Assembly (NCBI GenBank): GCA_035532475.1
Contig: DATKQY010000082.1
Span: 1-64,000 of the forward strand
Direction of reading: 5' to 3'
DNA from: DATKQY01 sp035532475
GTDB lineage: Bacteria > Actinomycetota > Acidimicrobiia > Acidimicrobiales > Bog-793
Length of the DNA: 64,000 nucleotides
A model generated the notes under the pieces. The model was not told the DNA's origin. It worked only from the letters and a program-made list of their open reading frames with translations, and searched no databases. Below, one piece after another: positions 33,606 through 42,413 of this stretch; the stretch's first letter is position 1, and the number at the start of each line of letters is the position of its first letter. The translations under genes were made by a program, and so were the position numbers.

Positions 33606-34613
33606 ATGAACAGCATGAAGGGACTGCGTGGCTGGAGAGCACGCATCGGCATCGCCGCGACGGCGGTGGCGTCGCTCGGCCTCGCGCTCGCGGCGGTCGG
33701 CGGCGCTCCCGCCGGGGCCAGCGCGTCGAAGCCGACGATCACGCTGGCGACGAACTCGTGGGAGGGGTCGCTGTCGAACAACGTGGTCGCGCAGTACGTG
33801 ATCGAGCACGACCTGCACTACCCGGTCAACCTGCTCACGATCGACGAGATCCCGACCTGGCCGGCGATGGCGCAGGGCAAGGTCTCCGCGGTGATGGAGG
33901 TCTGGGGCCACTCGCCGCTCTACCAGCAGTACGTGAAGGGCAACCACCAGGTGCTCGACGCGGGCCTCGAGGGCCCCGACGGCAACATCGGCTGGTACGT
34001 GCCGACGTACCTGATCAAGGCGCACCCCGAGCTCGCGACGTGGCAGGGCCTGAAGAAGGACTGGAAGCTCTTCGTCACGCCGCAGTCCTCGCCGAAGGGC
34101 GAGTTCCTCGACGGCTCGCCGAGCTACGTGACCAACGACGCGGCGCTCGTCAACACGCTCGGCCTCAACCTGAAGGTCGTGTACGCGGGCACCGAGGCGG
34201 CGCAGCTCGCCCAGATCGAGCGGATCTACAAGGCGCACGGCGCGGTGCTCTTCTACTGGTACACGCCGCAGTACATCAACGCGCTGTACAAGTTCTCCGA
34301 GATCAAGCTCCCGCCGTTCACCCAGGCGTGCGCGAAGCTGGCCGCGGCGAAGATCAACTGCGCCTACCCGCCCTACTACCTGTACAAGGCGATGAGCGCC
34401 CAGCTGCCGAAGACGGCGCCGGCCGTGGCCAGCTTCATCAAGCGCTTCCACTGGACGTCGGACGACCAGAACGCGGTCGGCTACGACATGGCGGTGAAGA
34501 ACATGTCCCAGACCGCCGCCGCCGCCGCCTTCGTGAAGTCGCACAAGGCGCTCGTGCAGTCCTGGCTGAGTGGCCCGTCCACGAAGACGCTGGCGCCGGT
34601 CGCGGGCACCTGA
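33606..34613 (+). CDS. proX: Betaine/choline-type ABC substrate-binding protein
   Basis: A 335-residue OpuAC-family binding protein. ATG at 33606 has a strong GGAAGGAG upstream. A Sec signal peptide runs to about residue 35, ending in AGASASKP. There is no lipobox cysteine, unusual for a monoderm importer. The mature part starts with TITLATNSWEGSLSN and carries Trp/Tyr-rich segments such as IPTWPAMAQ, VMEVWGHSPLY and LFYWYTPQY that could form the aromatic cage for a quaternary ammonium group. Choline, betaine or dimethylglycine are plausible ligands. Confidence 0.9.
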   Translation: MNSMKGLRGWRARIGIAATAVASLGLALAAVGGAPAGASASKPTITLATNSWEGSLSNNVVAQYVIEHDLHYPVNLLTIDEIPTWPAMAQGKVSAVMEVWGHSPLYQQYVKGNHQVLDAGLEGPDGNIGWYVPTYLIKAHPELATWQGLKKDWKLFVTPQSSPKGEFLDGSPSYVTNDAALVNTLGLNLKVVYAGTEAAQLAQIERIYKAHGAVLFYWYTPQYINALYKFSEIKLPPFTQACAKLAAAKINCAYPPYYLYKAMSAQLPKTAPAVASFIKRFHWTSDDQNAVGYDMAVKNMSQTAAAAAFVKSHKALVQSWLSGPSTKTLAPVAGT

Positions 34614-34620
34614 GCCGTCC

Positions 34621-36075
34621 GTGACCGACGTGGTGCGCCACCCGCTGTGGATCGACGGCGGGTGGCGCACGCCCGGATCCGGGGCGTGGACGCAGGCGAC
34701 GAGCCCCTCGAGCGGCGAGGTCATCGCCACCGTCGCGGCGGGCGACGTCTCCGATGTGGACCACGCGGTGGCGGCGGCCGGACGTGCCGCCGCCGCGTGG
34801 GCCCGCGCCTCGGCGTTCGAGCGCGCCGATCGCTGCCGGGCGCTCGCCGACGTGATCGCCTCGCGCCGGGAGGAGCTCGCGCGGGCGCTCAGCGAGGACC
34901 AGGGCAAGCCCCTCCTCGCCGAGGCGTACGATGAGGTGGACGAGCTCGGTGGGTACTTCCGTATGGCCGCGGCCGACGCCACGCGCCAGGACGGTGCGAT
35001 GCCCCCCTCGGTCGACCCGGACCGCCGGGTGCTCGTCCGGCGGGTCCCGATCGGCGTGGTCGGGATCGTGAGCCCGTGGAACTGGCCGTACACGATGGGC
35101 GCCGAGCTGTTCGCCCCGGCGATGGCGGCCGGGAACCCCGTCGTGTGGGTTCCCGCCCCGACGACCTCGGCCTGCTCCGCGCTGCTCGCCGGGATCGTCG
35201 GCGCGGAGCTACCGCCCGGCGTCTTCAACTTCGTCCCGGGCCCCGGCCCGGTCGTCGGCGACGCGCTCGTCGCGCACCCGGACGTCGCCGGGGTGGGCTT
35301 CGTCGGCTCGGTGGCGACCGGCCGTCGGGTCGCCGAGCGGGCCTTCGGCAAGCGCCAGATCCTCGAGCTCGGCGGGAACGGGCCGTTCGTCGTGCTCGAG
35401 GACGCCGACCTCGATCTCGTCGTGCCGGCGGTGCTCGAGGCCGCCTACCTTTGCGCCGGGCAGAGCTGCACGGCCGGCGAGCTGTTCGTCGTGCACCGCG
35501 CCCGGCGCCAGGAGCTCGTCGAGGCGGTCGTGGCCGCCACGGCCGAGCGGGTCGTTCTCGGTGACCCCTTCGACCCGTCCACGACGATGGGCCCGTTGAA
35601 CAACGAGGCCGTCGCCGGCAAGGTCGAGGTGCACGTCGCCGACGCCGTGGAACGCGGCGCGAAGCTCGTCGCCGGGGGCCGGCGCCTCCCTGGTGCGCCG
35701 ACGGCGCTCTTTTTCGAGCCGACGGTCCTCGACGGCGTGAGCGCCGAGATGGCGATCGCCCGGGAGGAGACCTTCGGGCCGGTGGTGCCGGTCATGGAGG
35801 TCGCCTCGGAGGAGGAGGCCCTGGCCGTGACCCGGATGTCCGGCTACGGCCTCACGGTCGCGGTGTTCACGGAGGACCTCGAGCGAGGGATGCGCTTCGC
35901 CGAGGCGGCTCCGGCGGGCTGGGTGAACATCAACGCCTCGACCAACCTGTGGGAGTCGCACCTGCCGTTCGGCGGCCGGGCGGGCACGGCGAGCGGCATC
36001 GGCCGGGTCGGCGGCGCCACGGTCCTCGAGCAGTTCAGCGAGCCGAAGACGCTCACGTTCCCCCTGGGCAGATGA
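34621..36075 (+). CDS. Aldehyde dehydrogenase, probable betaine aldehyde dehydrogenase
   Basis: A 484-residue NAD(P)-dependent aldehyde dehydrogenase. Catalytic Cys283 lies in AGQSCTAGE and the general base Glu249 in LELGGNGPF. The cofactor region has SPWNWPYTMG and the GFVGSVATG loop. The GTG start is seven bases after the binding-protein stop. Directly upstream of a choline-dehydrogenase-like gene, so it probably oxidises betaine aldehyde to glycine betaine. The superfamily has many substrates, so this assignment rests on context. Confidence 0.88.
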   Translation: MTDVVRHPLWIDGGWRTPGSGAWTQATSPSSGEVIATVAAGDVSDVDHAVAAAGRAAAAWARASAFERADRCRALADVIASRREELARALSEDQGKPLLAEAYDEVDELGGYFRMAAADATRQDGAMPPSVDPDRRVLVRRVPIGVVGIVSPWNWPYTMGAELFAPAMAAGNPVVWVPAPTTSACSALLAGIVGAELPPGVFNFVPGPGPVVGDALVAHPDVAGVGFVGSVATGRRVAERAFGKRQILELGGNGPFVVLEDADLDLVVPAVLEAAYLCAGQSCTAGELFVVHRARRQELVEAVVAATAERVVLGDPFDPSTTMGPLNNEAVAGKVEVHVADAVERGAKLVAGGRRLPGAPTALFFEPTVLDGVSAEMAIAREETFGPVVPVMEVASEEEALAVTRMSGYGLTVAVFTEDLERGMRFAEAAPAGWVNINASTNLWESHLPFGGRAGTASGIGRVGGATVLEQFSEPKTLTFPLGR

Positions 36076-36108
36076 GACAGGTCAGCCCCGTGCGATGATC
36101 GGGAGGCC

Positions 36109-37809
36109 ATGACCGAGCACGACTTCGTCATCGTCGGCGGCGGCTCCGCCGGCAGCGCGCTCGCCAACCGGCTGAGCGCCGATCCGGCGAACCGCGTCCT
36201 CGTGCTCGAGGCGGGGCGCCCCGACTACCGCTGGGACGTGTTCATCCACATGCCCGCGGCGCTGATGTTCCCGATCGGGAGCCGGTTCTATGACTGGAAG
36301 TACGAGTCCGAGCCGGAGCCCCACATGCACGGGCGGCGGATCTACCACGCCAGGGGCAAGGTCCTCGGGGGCTCGAGCAGCATCAACGGGATGATCTTCC
36401 AGCGCGGCAACCCGCTCGACTACGAGCGCTGGGCCGCCGATCCCGGCATGGGCTCGTGGGACTACGCGCACTGCCTGCCCTACTTCAAGCGCATGGAGAA
36501 CTGTCTCGCCGGCGGCGACGACTACCGGGGCGACGCCGGCCCGCTGCTGCTCGAGCGCGGGCCGGCGTCGAGCCCGCTGTTCGGCGCGTTCTTCGAGGCC
36601 GTCCAGCAGGCCGGGTACCAGCTGACGGACGACGTGAACGGCTACCGCCAGGAGGGCTTCGCGGCGTTCGACCGCAACATCTTCCGAGGGCGGCGCCTCA
36701 GCGCGGCGCGCGCCTACCTGCACCCCGTCGAGCGTCGCCCGAACCTGACGGTCGAGTGCCGCGCGTTCGTGACCCGGGTGCTGTTCGAGGGCAGGCGGGC
36801 CGTCGGGGTCGAGTACCGCCAGGGCAGGGGCCCGCTCCGCCGTGCCCTCGCCGGGGAGGTGGTGCTGTGCGGCGGGGCGATCAACTCCCCGCAGTTGCTG
36901 CAGCTGTCCGGGATCGGCGACGCCGACGAGCTGAAGGCGCTCGGCGTCGGCGTGGTGCAGCACCTTCCCGGTGTCGGCGAGAACCTCCAGGACCACCTGG
37001 AGGTCTATGTGCAGCATGCGTGCAAGCTTCCCGTCTCCGTCGCGCCGGCGCTGAAGTGGCGCAACCGCCCCCTCGTCGGCCTCGAGTGGCTGCTGATGCG
37101 CAAGGGACCGGGAGCGACGAACCACTTCGAGGGGGGCGGGTTCGCGCGGAGCAACGAGGACGTGGCGTACCCGAACCTGATGTTCCACTTCCTTCCCGTC
37201 GCCGTGCGCTACGACGGTTCGGCGCCGGCGAGCAGGCACGGCTACCAGGTGCACATCGGCCCGATGTACTCCGACGCCCGAGGCTCGGTGAAGATCACCT
37301 CGACCGACCCGACGAAGCACCCGGCGCTCCGCTTCAACTACCTGTCGACCGACCAGGACCGAAGGGAGTGGGTGGAGGCGATCGCCGTGGCGCGCAAGAT
37401 CCTCGCCCAGCCGGCGTTCGCCGCCTTCGACGACGGCGAGATCTCCCCCGGGCCGTCCGTCGCCAGCGCTGAGGAGATCCTCGACTGGGTCGCCCGCGAC
37501 GGCGAGACGGCGCTCCACCCCTCCTGCACCTGCGCGATGGGGACCGGCGAGCGCTCAGTTGTCGACCCCACCACGATGCGGGTGCACGGCACCACGGGGC
37601 TCCGCGTCGTGGACGCGTCGGTGATGCCCTACGTGACGAACGGCAACATCTACGCGCCGGTGATGATGGTCGCCGAGAAGTCGGCCGACCTGATCCTCGG
37701 CAAAACGCCGCTTTCGCCGACCTCGGTCGAGTTCTACCGGCACCGCCTCGAGCCGGCGCGCGGCGCGGTGGAGCCGGACGGGCGCGTCGCGCCGGCCGCC
37801 GGTGATTGA
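36109..37809 (+). CDS. betA: GMC oxidoreductase, choline dehydrogenase-like
   Basis: A 566-residue FAD enzyme of the glucose-methanol-choline family. The dinucleotide motif is VIVGGGSAGSALANRLS at the N-terminus. GMC signature 1 is present as GKVLGGSSSINGMIF, signature 2 as GGAINSPQLLQLSGIG, and the active-site region as LHPSCTCAMG. The HPSCTCxMG form is typical of BetA choline dehydrogenases. It should turn choline into betaine aldehyde for the aldehyde dehydrogenase encoded 33 bases upstream. Length is normal. Other primary alcohols cannot be excluded. Confidence 0.9.
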   Translation: MTEHDFVIVGGGSAGSALANRLSADPANRVLVLEAGRPDYRWDVFIHMPAALMFPIGSRFYDWKYESEPEPHMHGRRIYHARGKVLGGSSSINGMIFQRGNPLDYERWAADPGMGSWDYAHCLPYFKRMENCLAGGDDYRGDAGPLLLERGPASSPLFGAFFEAVQQAGYQLTDDVNGYRQEGFAAFDRNIFRGRRLSAARAYLHPVERRPNLTVECRAFVTRVLFEGRRAVGVEYRQGRGPLRRALAGEVVLCGGAINSPQLLQLSGIGDADELKALGVGVVQHLPGVGENLQDHLEVYVQHACKLPVSVAPALKWRNRPLVGLEWLLMRKGPGATNHFEGGGFARSNEDVAYPNLMFHFLPVAVRYDGSAPASRHGYQVHIGPMYSDARGSVKITSTDPTKHPALRFNYLSTDQDRREWVEAIAVARKILAQPAFAAFDDGEISPGPSVASAEEILDWVARDGETALHPSCTCAMGTGERSVVDPTTMRVHGTTGLRVVDASVMPYVTNGNIYAPVMMVAEKSADLILGKTPLSPTSVEFYRHRLEPARGAVEPDGRVAPAAGD

Positions 37810-37877
37810 CTGCGGCACGAGCGCTCGGCTACGCGTGTCGCGCTGACCCGGGCGACCGGAACCGACCAGGGAGACTC

Positions 37878-39944
37878 GTGCTCACTCGCTACCCAATCGT
37901 CATGGCCGCCGCCGCCGTCGCGCTCGCCGTCAGCGGGCGCCGGCTGTGGTACCTGCAGCGTCTGATCCGCTCCGGGGCGAGCGCGCCCGGGAGGACCGGA
38001 CGCTGGCCGCGCCGGCTCGCGACCGAGGCGCGAGAGGTCGTCGGCCAGCAGAAGCTGCTCCGCTGGACCGTCCCGGGCGTGGCGCACGCCTTCACGTTCT
38101 GGGGCTTCATCGTGCTCACGCTCACGATCATCGAGGCGGTTGGCGCCGCCTTCTCGCCGACGTTCGCCATCCCGGGCATCGGTCACTCGGCCTTCGTGGG
38201 GTTCATCGAGGACCTCTTCGCCTGCGCAGTGGCAATCTGCCTCGTCGTGTTCGCCGTGATCCGGTTCCGCCAGGACCCGCGCCGGATCGAGCGCCGGTCG
38301 CGCTTTTTCGGCTCGCACACCCGCGCCGCGTGGCTGGTGCTCGCGATGATCGCCGGCGTCGTCGTGACCCTGCTGGTCTACCGCGCCGCCCAGACGAACA
38401 CCGGCGACTTCCCCTACGGCTGGTGGGCCTTCGCCTCCCACGGCATCGGGCGGGCGCTGCACCCGCTCGGCCTCGGGGCGAACCGCACGCTCGAGACGGT
38501 GTTCGTCGACCTGAACCTCGTGGTGATCTTCTCCTTCCTCGTCTTCGTCGTGTACTCCAAGCACCTCCACATCTTCATGGCCCCGCTGAACGTGGCCTTC
38601 TCGCGCCAGCCCCGTGCGCTCGGGGCGCTCGACAAGACACCGAGCATGGACATGGAGGAGCTGGCGGAGGACGCAACCTTCGGCGTCGGCCGGATCGAGG
38701 AGTTCTCCTGGAAGCAGCTGCTCGACCTCACCACCTGCACCGAGTGCGGCCGGTGCCAGAGCCAGTGCCCGGCCTGGGCGACGGACAAGCCGCTCTCGCC
38801 GAAGCTCGTCGTGATGGACCTTCGCGACGAGCTGTTCGCCGCGGCGCCCCGGCTGCTCGCACCAGCACTCGGCGCCGGCGCGGGTGCGCCGGCGCCGCAC
38901 CCGCTCGTCGGCGGCGTGATCGAGGCGGACGTGCTCTGGTCGTGCACGACGTGCGGAGCCTGTGTCGAGGAGTGCCCCGTCGACATCGAGCACGTCGACG
39001 CGATCGTCGACATGCGCCGCCACGAGGTGCTGATGGAGTCGCGCTTCCCCGCCGAGGCCGGGTCGATGCTCCGCAACATCGAGAACCGCGGCGACCCGTG
39101 GGGGATGGGCCCGGCGAAGCGCCTCGAGTGGACCCAGGGGCTCGACTTCGAGGTGCCCGTCGTGTCGGGCCCGATCCCCGACGACGTCGAGTACCTGTTC
39201 TGGGTCGGCTGCGCGGGGGCGCTCGACGAGCGGGCGCGCCGGACGACCCAGACGATCGCCCGCCTGCTGCGGGCCGCGGGCGTCGCCTTCGCCGTGCTCG
39301 GGCCGGCCGAGTCCTGCACGGGCGACCCCGCCCGGCGGCTCGGCAACGAGTACCTGTTTCAGACCCAGGCACAGCAGAACATCGCGACGATGCGCGAGGC
39401 CGCCGTCCACAAGGTCGTCGCCTCGTGCCCGCACTGCTTCAACTCGATCGCCCGCGAGTACCCGGCCCTCGGCGGCGACTTCGAGGTGGTCCACCATTCC
39501 CAGCTCCTCGCCACCTTGATCGCCGAGGGGCGCCTCGACCCGGGGCGTCTCGACGCGACCGTCACCTACCACGACCCCTGCTACCTCGGGCGGCACAACC
39601 GCGTCTTCGACGAGCCGCGCTCGGTGATCGACTCGCTCGAGGGCGTGCGCTCGGTGGAGATGCACCGCTGCCGGGAGAAGGGCTTCTGCTGTGGCGCCGG
39701 CGGCGCCCGCATGTGGCTCGAGGAGAGCATCGGGACCCGGATCAACCTGAACCGGACCGACGAGGCGCTCGAGACCGGTGCCGACGTCGTCTCGACCGCC
39801 TGCCCGTTCTGCATGATCATGCTGGACGACGCCGTCAAGACGCGCGGTCGGGACGACACGGTCGAGGTGCTCGACGTCGCCCAGCTCCTCGAGCGCTCGC
39901 GCGCCACGCCGGGGGCTGCGAACAGCTCCCGGCGATCCACCTAA
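37878..39944 (+). CDS. etfD: EtfD-like membrane iron-sulfur oxidoreductase
   Basis: A 688-residue membrane protein. The GTG at 37878 has AGGGAG at five bases and gives a clean N-terminal membrane helix; the frame opens 72 bases earlier. Five or so helices (NarI-like, to about 240) precede two [4Fe-4S] motifs, TECGRCQSQCP and CTTCGACVEECP. Two CCG (heterodisulfide-reductase-like) domains follow, with ASCPHC, YHDPCYLGRH and FCCGAGGARMW. This architecture matches mycobacterial EtfD, which passes electrons from EtfBA to menaquinone. Its position at the end of the EtfBA-containing cluster supports that role. Confidence 0.9.
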   Translation: MLTRYPIVMAAAAVALAVSGRRLWYLQRLIRSGASAPGRTGRWPRRLATEAREVVGQQKLLRWTVPGVAHAFTFWGFIVLTLTIIEAVGAAFSPTFAIPGIGHSAFVGFIEDLFACAVAICLVVFAVIRFRQDPRRIERRSRFFGSHTRAAWLVLAMIAGVVVTLLVYRAAQTNTGDFPYGWWAFASHGIGRALHPLGLGANRTLETVFVDLNLVVIFSFLVFVVYSKHLHIFMAPLNVAFSRQPRALGALDKTPSMDMEELAEDATFGVGRIEEFSWKQLLDLTTCTECGRCQSQCPAWATDKPLSPKLVVMDLRDELFAAAPRLLAPALGAGAGAPAPHPLVGGVIEADVLWSCTTCGACVEECPVDIEHVDAIVDMRRHEVLMESRFPAEAGSMLRNIENRGDPWGMGPAKRLEWTQGLDFEVPVVSGPIPDDVEYLFWVGCAGALDERARRTTQTIARLLRAAGVAFAVLGPAESCTGDPARRLGNEYLFQTQAQQNIATMREAAVHKVVASCPHCFNSIAREYPALGGDFEVVHHSQLLATLIAEGRLDPGRLDATVTYHDPCYLGRHNRVFDEPRSVIDSLEGVRSVEMHRCREKGFCCGAGGARMWLEESIGTRINLNRTDEALETGADVVSTACPFCMIMLDDAVKTRGRDDTVEVLDVAQLLERSRATPGAANSSRRST

Positions 39945-39960
39945 ACGCCATCCGCGCGTG

Positions 39961-40050
39961 ATGCTCGCCGAGTGGGCCCGTTCGTACGGCGCCCACCCGA
40001 ACACGGCCTACCGCTGGTTGCGCGACGGCACGATGCCGGTCCCCCGCGGC
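39961..40050 (+). pseudogene. IS607-type serine transposase (tnpA) fragment
   Basis: The first 28 codons read MLAEWARSYGAHPNTAYRWL then RDGTMPVP, the MerR-like DNA-binding N-terminus of IS607-family serine recombinases. Homology stops there: the frame continues to 40,365 but in unrelated sequence, with no resolvase catalytic domain. It is a decayed remnant 17 bases after the etfD stop, at the right edge of the betaine island. Confidence 0.7.
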
Positions 40051-40071
40051 GACCCTATGGCGCCGTGCCCG

Positions 40072-40197
40072 TTACCCGAACCGTGGCCAAACCTCACCAC
40101 GCCCAGCCTCATCTTGCGACGAGGCGGTGACGGTCTTGCCCATCGGAGCGGTGCCGTCTTCGCGCTTCACCGGAGGCTTCGCCAGATGCCGCAGGTG
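40072..40197 (-). pseudogene. TnpB (IS605/IS607 OrfB) C-terminal remnant
   Basis: On the minus strand, 41 codons ending at 40072 include KPPVKREDGTAPMGKTVTAS, resembling the variable C-terminal tail of actinobacterial TnpB proteins. The zinc-ribbon and RuvC domains expected upstream are missing or beyond recognition. It lies opposite to the tnpA fragment, so the two pieces were rearranged or come from separate insertions. If intact, the guide RNA of such an element would overlap this 3' end. Confidence 0.45.
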
Positions 40198-40377
40198 GCT
40201 GACTCGGTGGCGGTCCGCGCCGGACGCGGGGCGGCCGCATTTGTGAAGACGGTACTGCTGGCGCTGCTCCACATCTTTGTAGCCGGGCCGGGAGCTGGCG
40301 GAGGGCCGCCAGGCATCCCGACGTCGCCCGCGGCGGCGCGCGAGGGCCCTTCGGACCCGTACTAAGCTGCGCTCCCT
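40198..40377. other. Non-coding region upstream of rplU
   Basis: Together with the transposase relics this makes a 433-base stretch without an intact gene between etfD and rplU. It should contain the ribosomal-protein promoter. TACTAA at 40360-40365 lies 12 bases before the rplU ATG and could be its -10; no convincing -35 or L21 leader structure is seen. Confidence 0.35.
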
Positions 40378-40731
40378 ATGTACGCGGTCATCGCAACAGG
40401 CGGCAAGCAAGAGCGTGTCGAGGTCGGCAGCCGTGTCGACGTCGAGCGCCTCCCCGCGGCGTTCGGCGACGAGGTGACGTTCTCGCCCGTTCTCGTCGTG
40501 GACGGCGAGCGGGTGCTCGCCGGGCCGTCGTCGCTCAAGGCGGCGTCGGTGACCGGCAGGATCGTCGGCGAGGCCGCCGGACCGAAGATCGTCGGCTTCA
40601 CCTACCAGGCGAAGGCGCGCCGCCGGCGCCGCTTCGGCCACCGCCAGCACTACACGACCGTCGAGATCACCGCGATCGCCCCCGGGGGCGAGCGCAAGCC
40701 CGCCGGACGCTCGCGGGCGACGAAGGCCTGA
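40378..40731 (+). CDS. rplU: 50S ribosomal protein L21
   Basis: A 117-residue L21. The N-terminus MYAVIATGGKQERVEVG and the rRNA-binding KARRRRRFGHRQHYTTVEI segment are diagnostic. A basic C-terminal tail of about 15 residues extends beyond the usual end. It starts the conserved rplU-rpmA-obgE order. rpmA follows 12 bases later with an AGGAGG between them. Confidence 0.97.
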   Translation: MYAVIATGGKQERVEVGSRVDVERLPAAFGDEVTFSPVLVVDGERVLAGPSSLKAASVTGRIVGEAAGPKIVGFTYQAKARRRRRFGHRQHYTTVEITAIAPGGERKPAGRSRATKA

Positions 40732-40743
40732 GGAGGCTCCGAG

Positions 40744-41001
40744 ATGTCGAAGACGAAGGGCGGCGGCTCCACTCGCAACGGCCGCGACTCGAACGCGCAG
40801 CGCCTCGGCGTGAAGGCCTCCGACGGTGTCGCGGTGAAGGCCGGCGCCATCATCGTGCGCCAGCGCGGCACCCACTTCCACCCCGGACAGAACGTCGGGA
40901 GGGGCAGCGACGACACGCTGTTCGCGACCTCGCCCGGCCGCGTGCGCTTCGGCGCGCGCCGGGGGCGCCGGCTCGTCGACGTCCTGCCCGCCGAGGGCTG
41001 A
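40744..41001 (+). CDS. rpmA: 50S ribosomal protein L27
   Basis: An 85-residue L27 located at the peptidyl transferase centre. The protein begins SKTKGGGSTRNGRDSNAQRL and contains the signature IIVRQRGTHFHPGQNVG. There is no N-terminal prosequence of the type cleaved in Firmicutes. A strong Shine-Dalgarno GAGGAGG precedes the ATG. Confidence 0.97.
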   Translation: MSKTKGGGSTRNGRDSNAQRLGVKASDGVAVKAGAIIVRQRGTHFHPGQNVGRGSDDTLFATSPGRVRFGARRGRRLVDVLPAEG

Positions 41002-41101
41002 TCGCCCAGCGGGTCCGGTCCCGCGCCGGCCGGCGCGGGTGAGCGAGGCCGCTTCCCCGAGGCTGCAACGCGGCCCCGGCCAGGGTGGCCGGGCGGAGAA
41101 G

Positions 41102-42397
41102 GTGAGCAGGTTGGCCGGCTTCGTCGATGAGGCACAGGTCCATGTGAAGGCGGGCAACGGCGGCGCCGGCGCGGTGTCGTTCCGCAGGGAGGCCCACGTC
41201 TCTCGCGGGGGCCCCGACGGCGGCGACGGGGGCAACGGGGGGAGTGTGTTCCTCGAGGCCTCCACCTCGGCCGTCTCGCTCCTCGCCTTCCGCGACCACC
41301 CCCACCGCCGGGCCGAGGACGGCACCCACGGCGGCGGCGGCCGCCGTCACGGCCGCAACGGTCGCGACCTCGTCGTCCCGGTTCCCGAAGGCACCCTCAT
41401 CCGCACCCTCGACGGCGCCGTCCTCGCCGACCTGGCGCGTGCAGGCGACCGCCTGCTCGCCGCGGGCGGCGGTCGCGGGGGGCGGGGCAACACCCGCTTC
41501 CTCACGAACCGCCTGCGGGCGCCGGCCTTCGCCGAGCAGGGCGAGGTCGGCGAGGAACGCTGGCTCGACCTCGAGCTGAAGCTCCTCGCCGACGTGGCGC
41601 TCGTCGGCTTCCCGAACGCCGGCAAGTCCACGCTCATCTCGCGGATCTCGGCCGCCAAGCCGAAGATCGCCGACTACCCCTTCACGACCCTCGAGCCGCA
41701 CCTCGGCGTGGTGAGGACCGGTGGACACGGGCCGGGTGGGCGCGGGGAGGGCGCCGCGGAGTACGTCGTCGCCGACATCCCCGGCCTCGTCGAGGGCGCG
41801 AGCGAGGGTCGCGGGCTCGGCTTCCAGTTCCTGCGCCACGTCGAGCGCGCCCGCGTGCTGGTCATCCTCATCGATCTCGGGGCCGACGCCGGGCGCCCCC
41901 CGGCCGAGCAGGCCCGGGTGCTCCTCCATGAGCTGGGCCGCTTCCGCCCCGAGCTGCTCGAGCGGCCGCGGCTCGTCGTCGGCTCGCGTGCCGACCTCGT
42001 CGCGCCAGACGACCGGCTCCCGCTCGACGCCTACGGCGGCGCGCAGGTGATCTCCGCGGTCACCGGCGAGGGGCTCGGCGAGCTCACCGGCCGCCTGGCG
42101 AGCCTGGTCGCCCGCGCCGGTGAGGAGGTGGCGTCGCGCGCCGTCGCCCCGGTCCTGCACCGGCCCGAAGCCGAGGGGGTCGCCGTCGAACGCGACGGCG
42201 GCGCCTTCGTCGTGCTCGGCCGCGAGGCGGCCCGGGCGGTCGCCGTCTCGGACCTCACCGACCCCGACGCCATCGCCCACGTCCAGCGCCGCCTGAAGCG
42301 CATGGGCGTCGACCGCGCGCTCGCGCGTGCGGGGGCCCGCGAGGGCGACGAGGTGCGGATCGGAGCGCTGACCTTCACCTACTCGCCCGACGCGTGA
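41102..42397 (+). CDS. obgE: Obg family GTPase
   Basis: A 431-residue GTPase for 50S assembly and stress signalling. GTG at 41102 has GGAG six bases upstream. The glycine-rich Obg fold comes first (AGNGGAGAVSFRREAHV). In the G domain, G1 is GFPNAGKS at 169-176 and G3 is DIPGLVEGA. G4, normally NKxD, is Ser295-Arg-Ala-Asp298, a notable change in the guanine-specificity motif. A C-terminal OCT domain (from about 345) is present. Neighbours rpmA and proB give the standard order. Confidence 0.94.
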   Translation: MSRLAGFVDEAQVHVKAGNGGAGAVSFRREAHVSRGGPDGGDGGNGGSVFLEASTSAVSLLAFRDHPHRRAEDGTHGGGGRRHGRNGRDLVVPVPEGTLIRTLDGAVLADLARAGDRLLAAGGGRGGRGNTRFLTNRLRAPAFAEQGEVGEERWLDLELKLLADVALVGFPNAGKSTLISRISAAKPKIADYPFTTLEPHLGVVRTGGHGPGGRGEGAAEYVVADIPGLVEGASEGRGLGFQFLRHVERARVLVILIDLGADAGRPPAEQARVLLHELGRFRPELLERPRLVVGSRADLVAPDDRLPLDAYGGAQVISAVTGEGLGELTGRLASLVARAGEEVASRAVAPVLHRPEAEGVAVERDGGAFVVLGREAARAVAVSDLTDPDAIAHVQRRLKRMGVDRALARAGAREGDEVRIGALTFTYSPDA

Positions 42398-42413
42398 GGC
42401 CGGCCGTGTCAAG

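Noticed and set aside
37734..40004. A 756-codon minus-strand frame opposite etfD
   Set aside because: Shadow of a GC-rich gene; no motifs, no ribosome site, and the opposite strand encodes clear Fe-S motifs.
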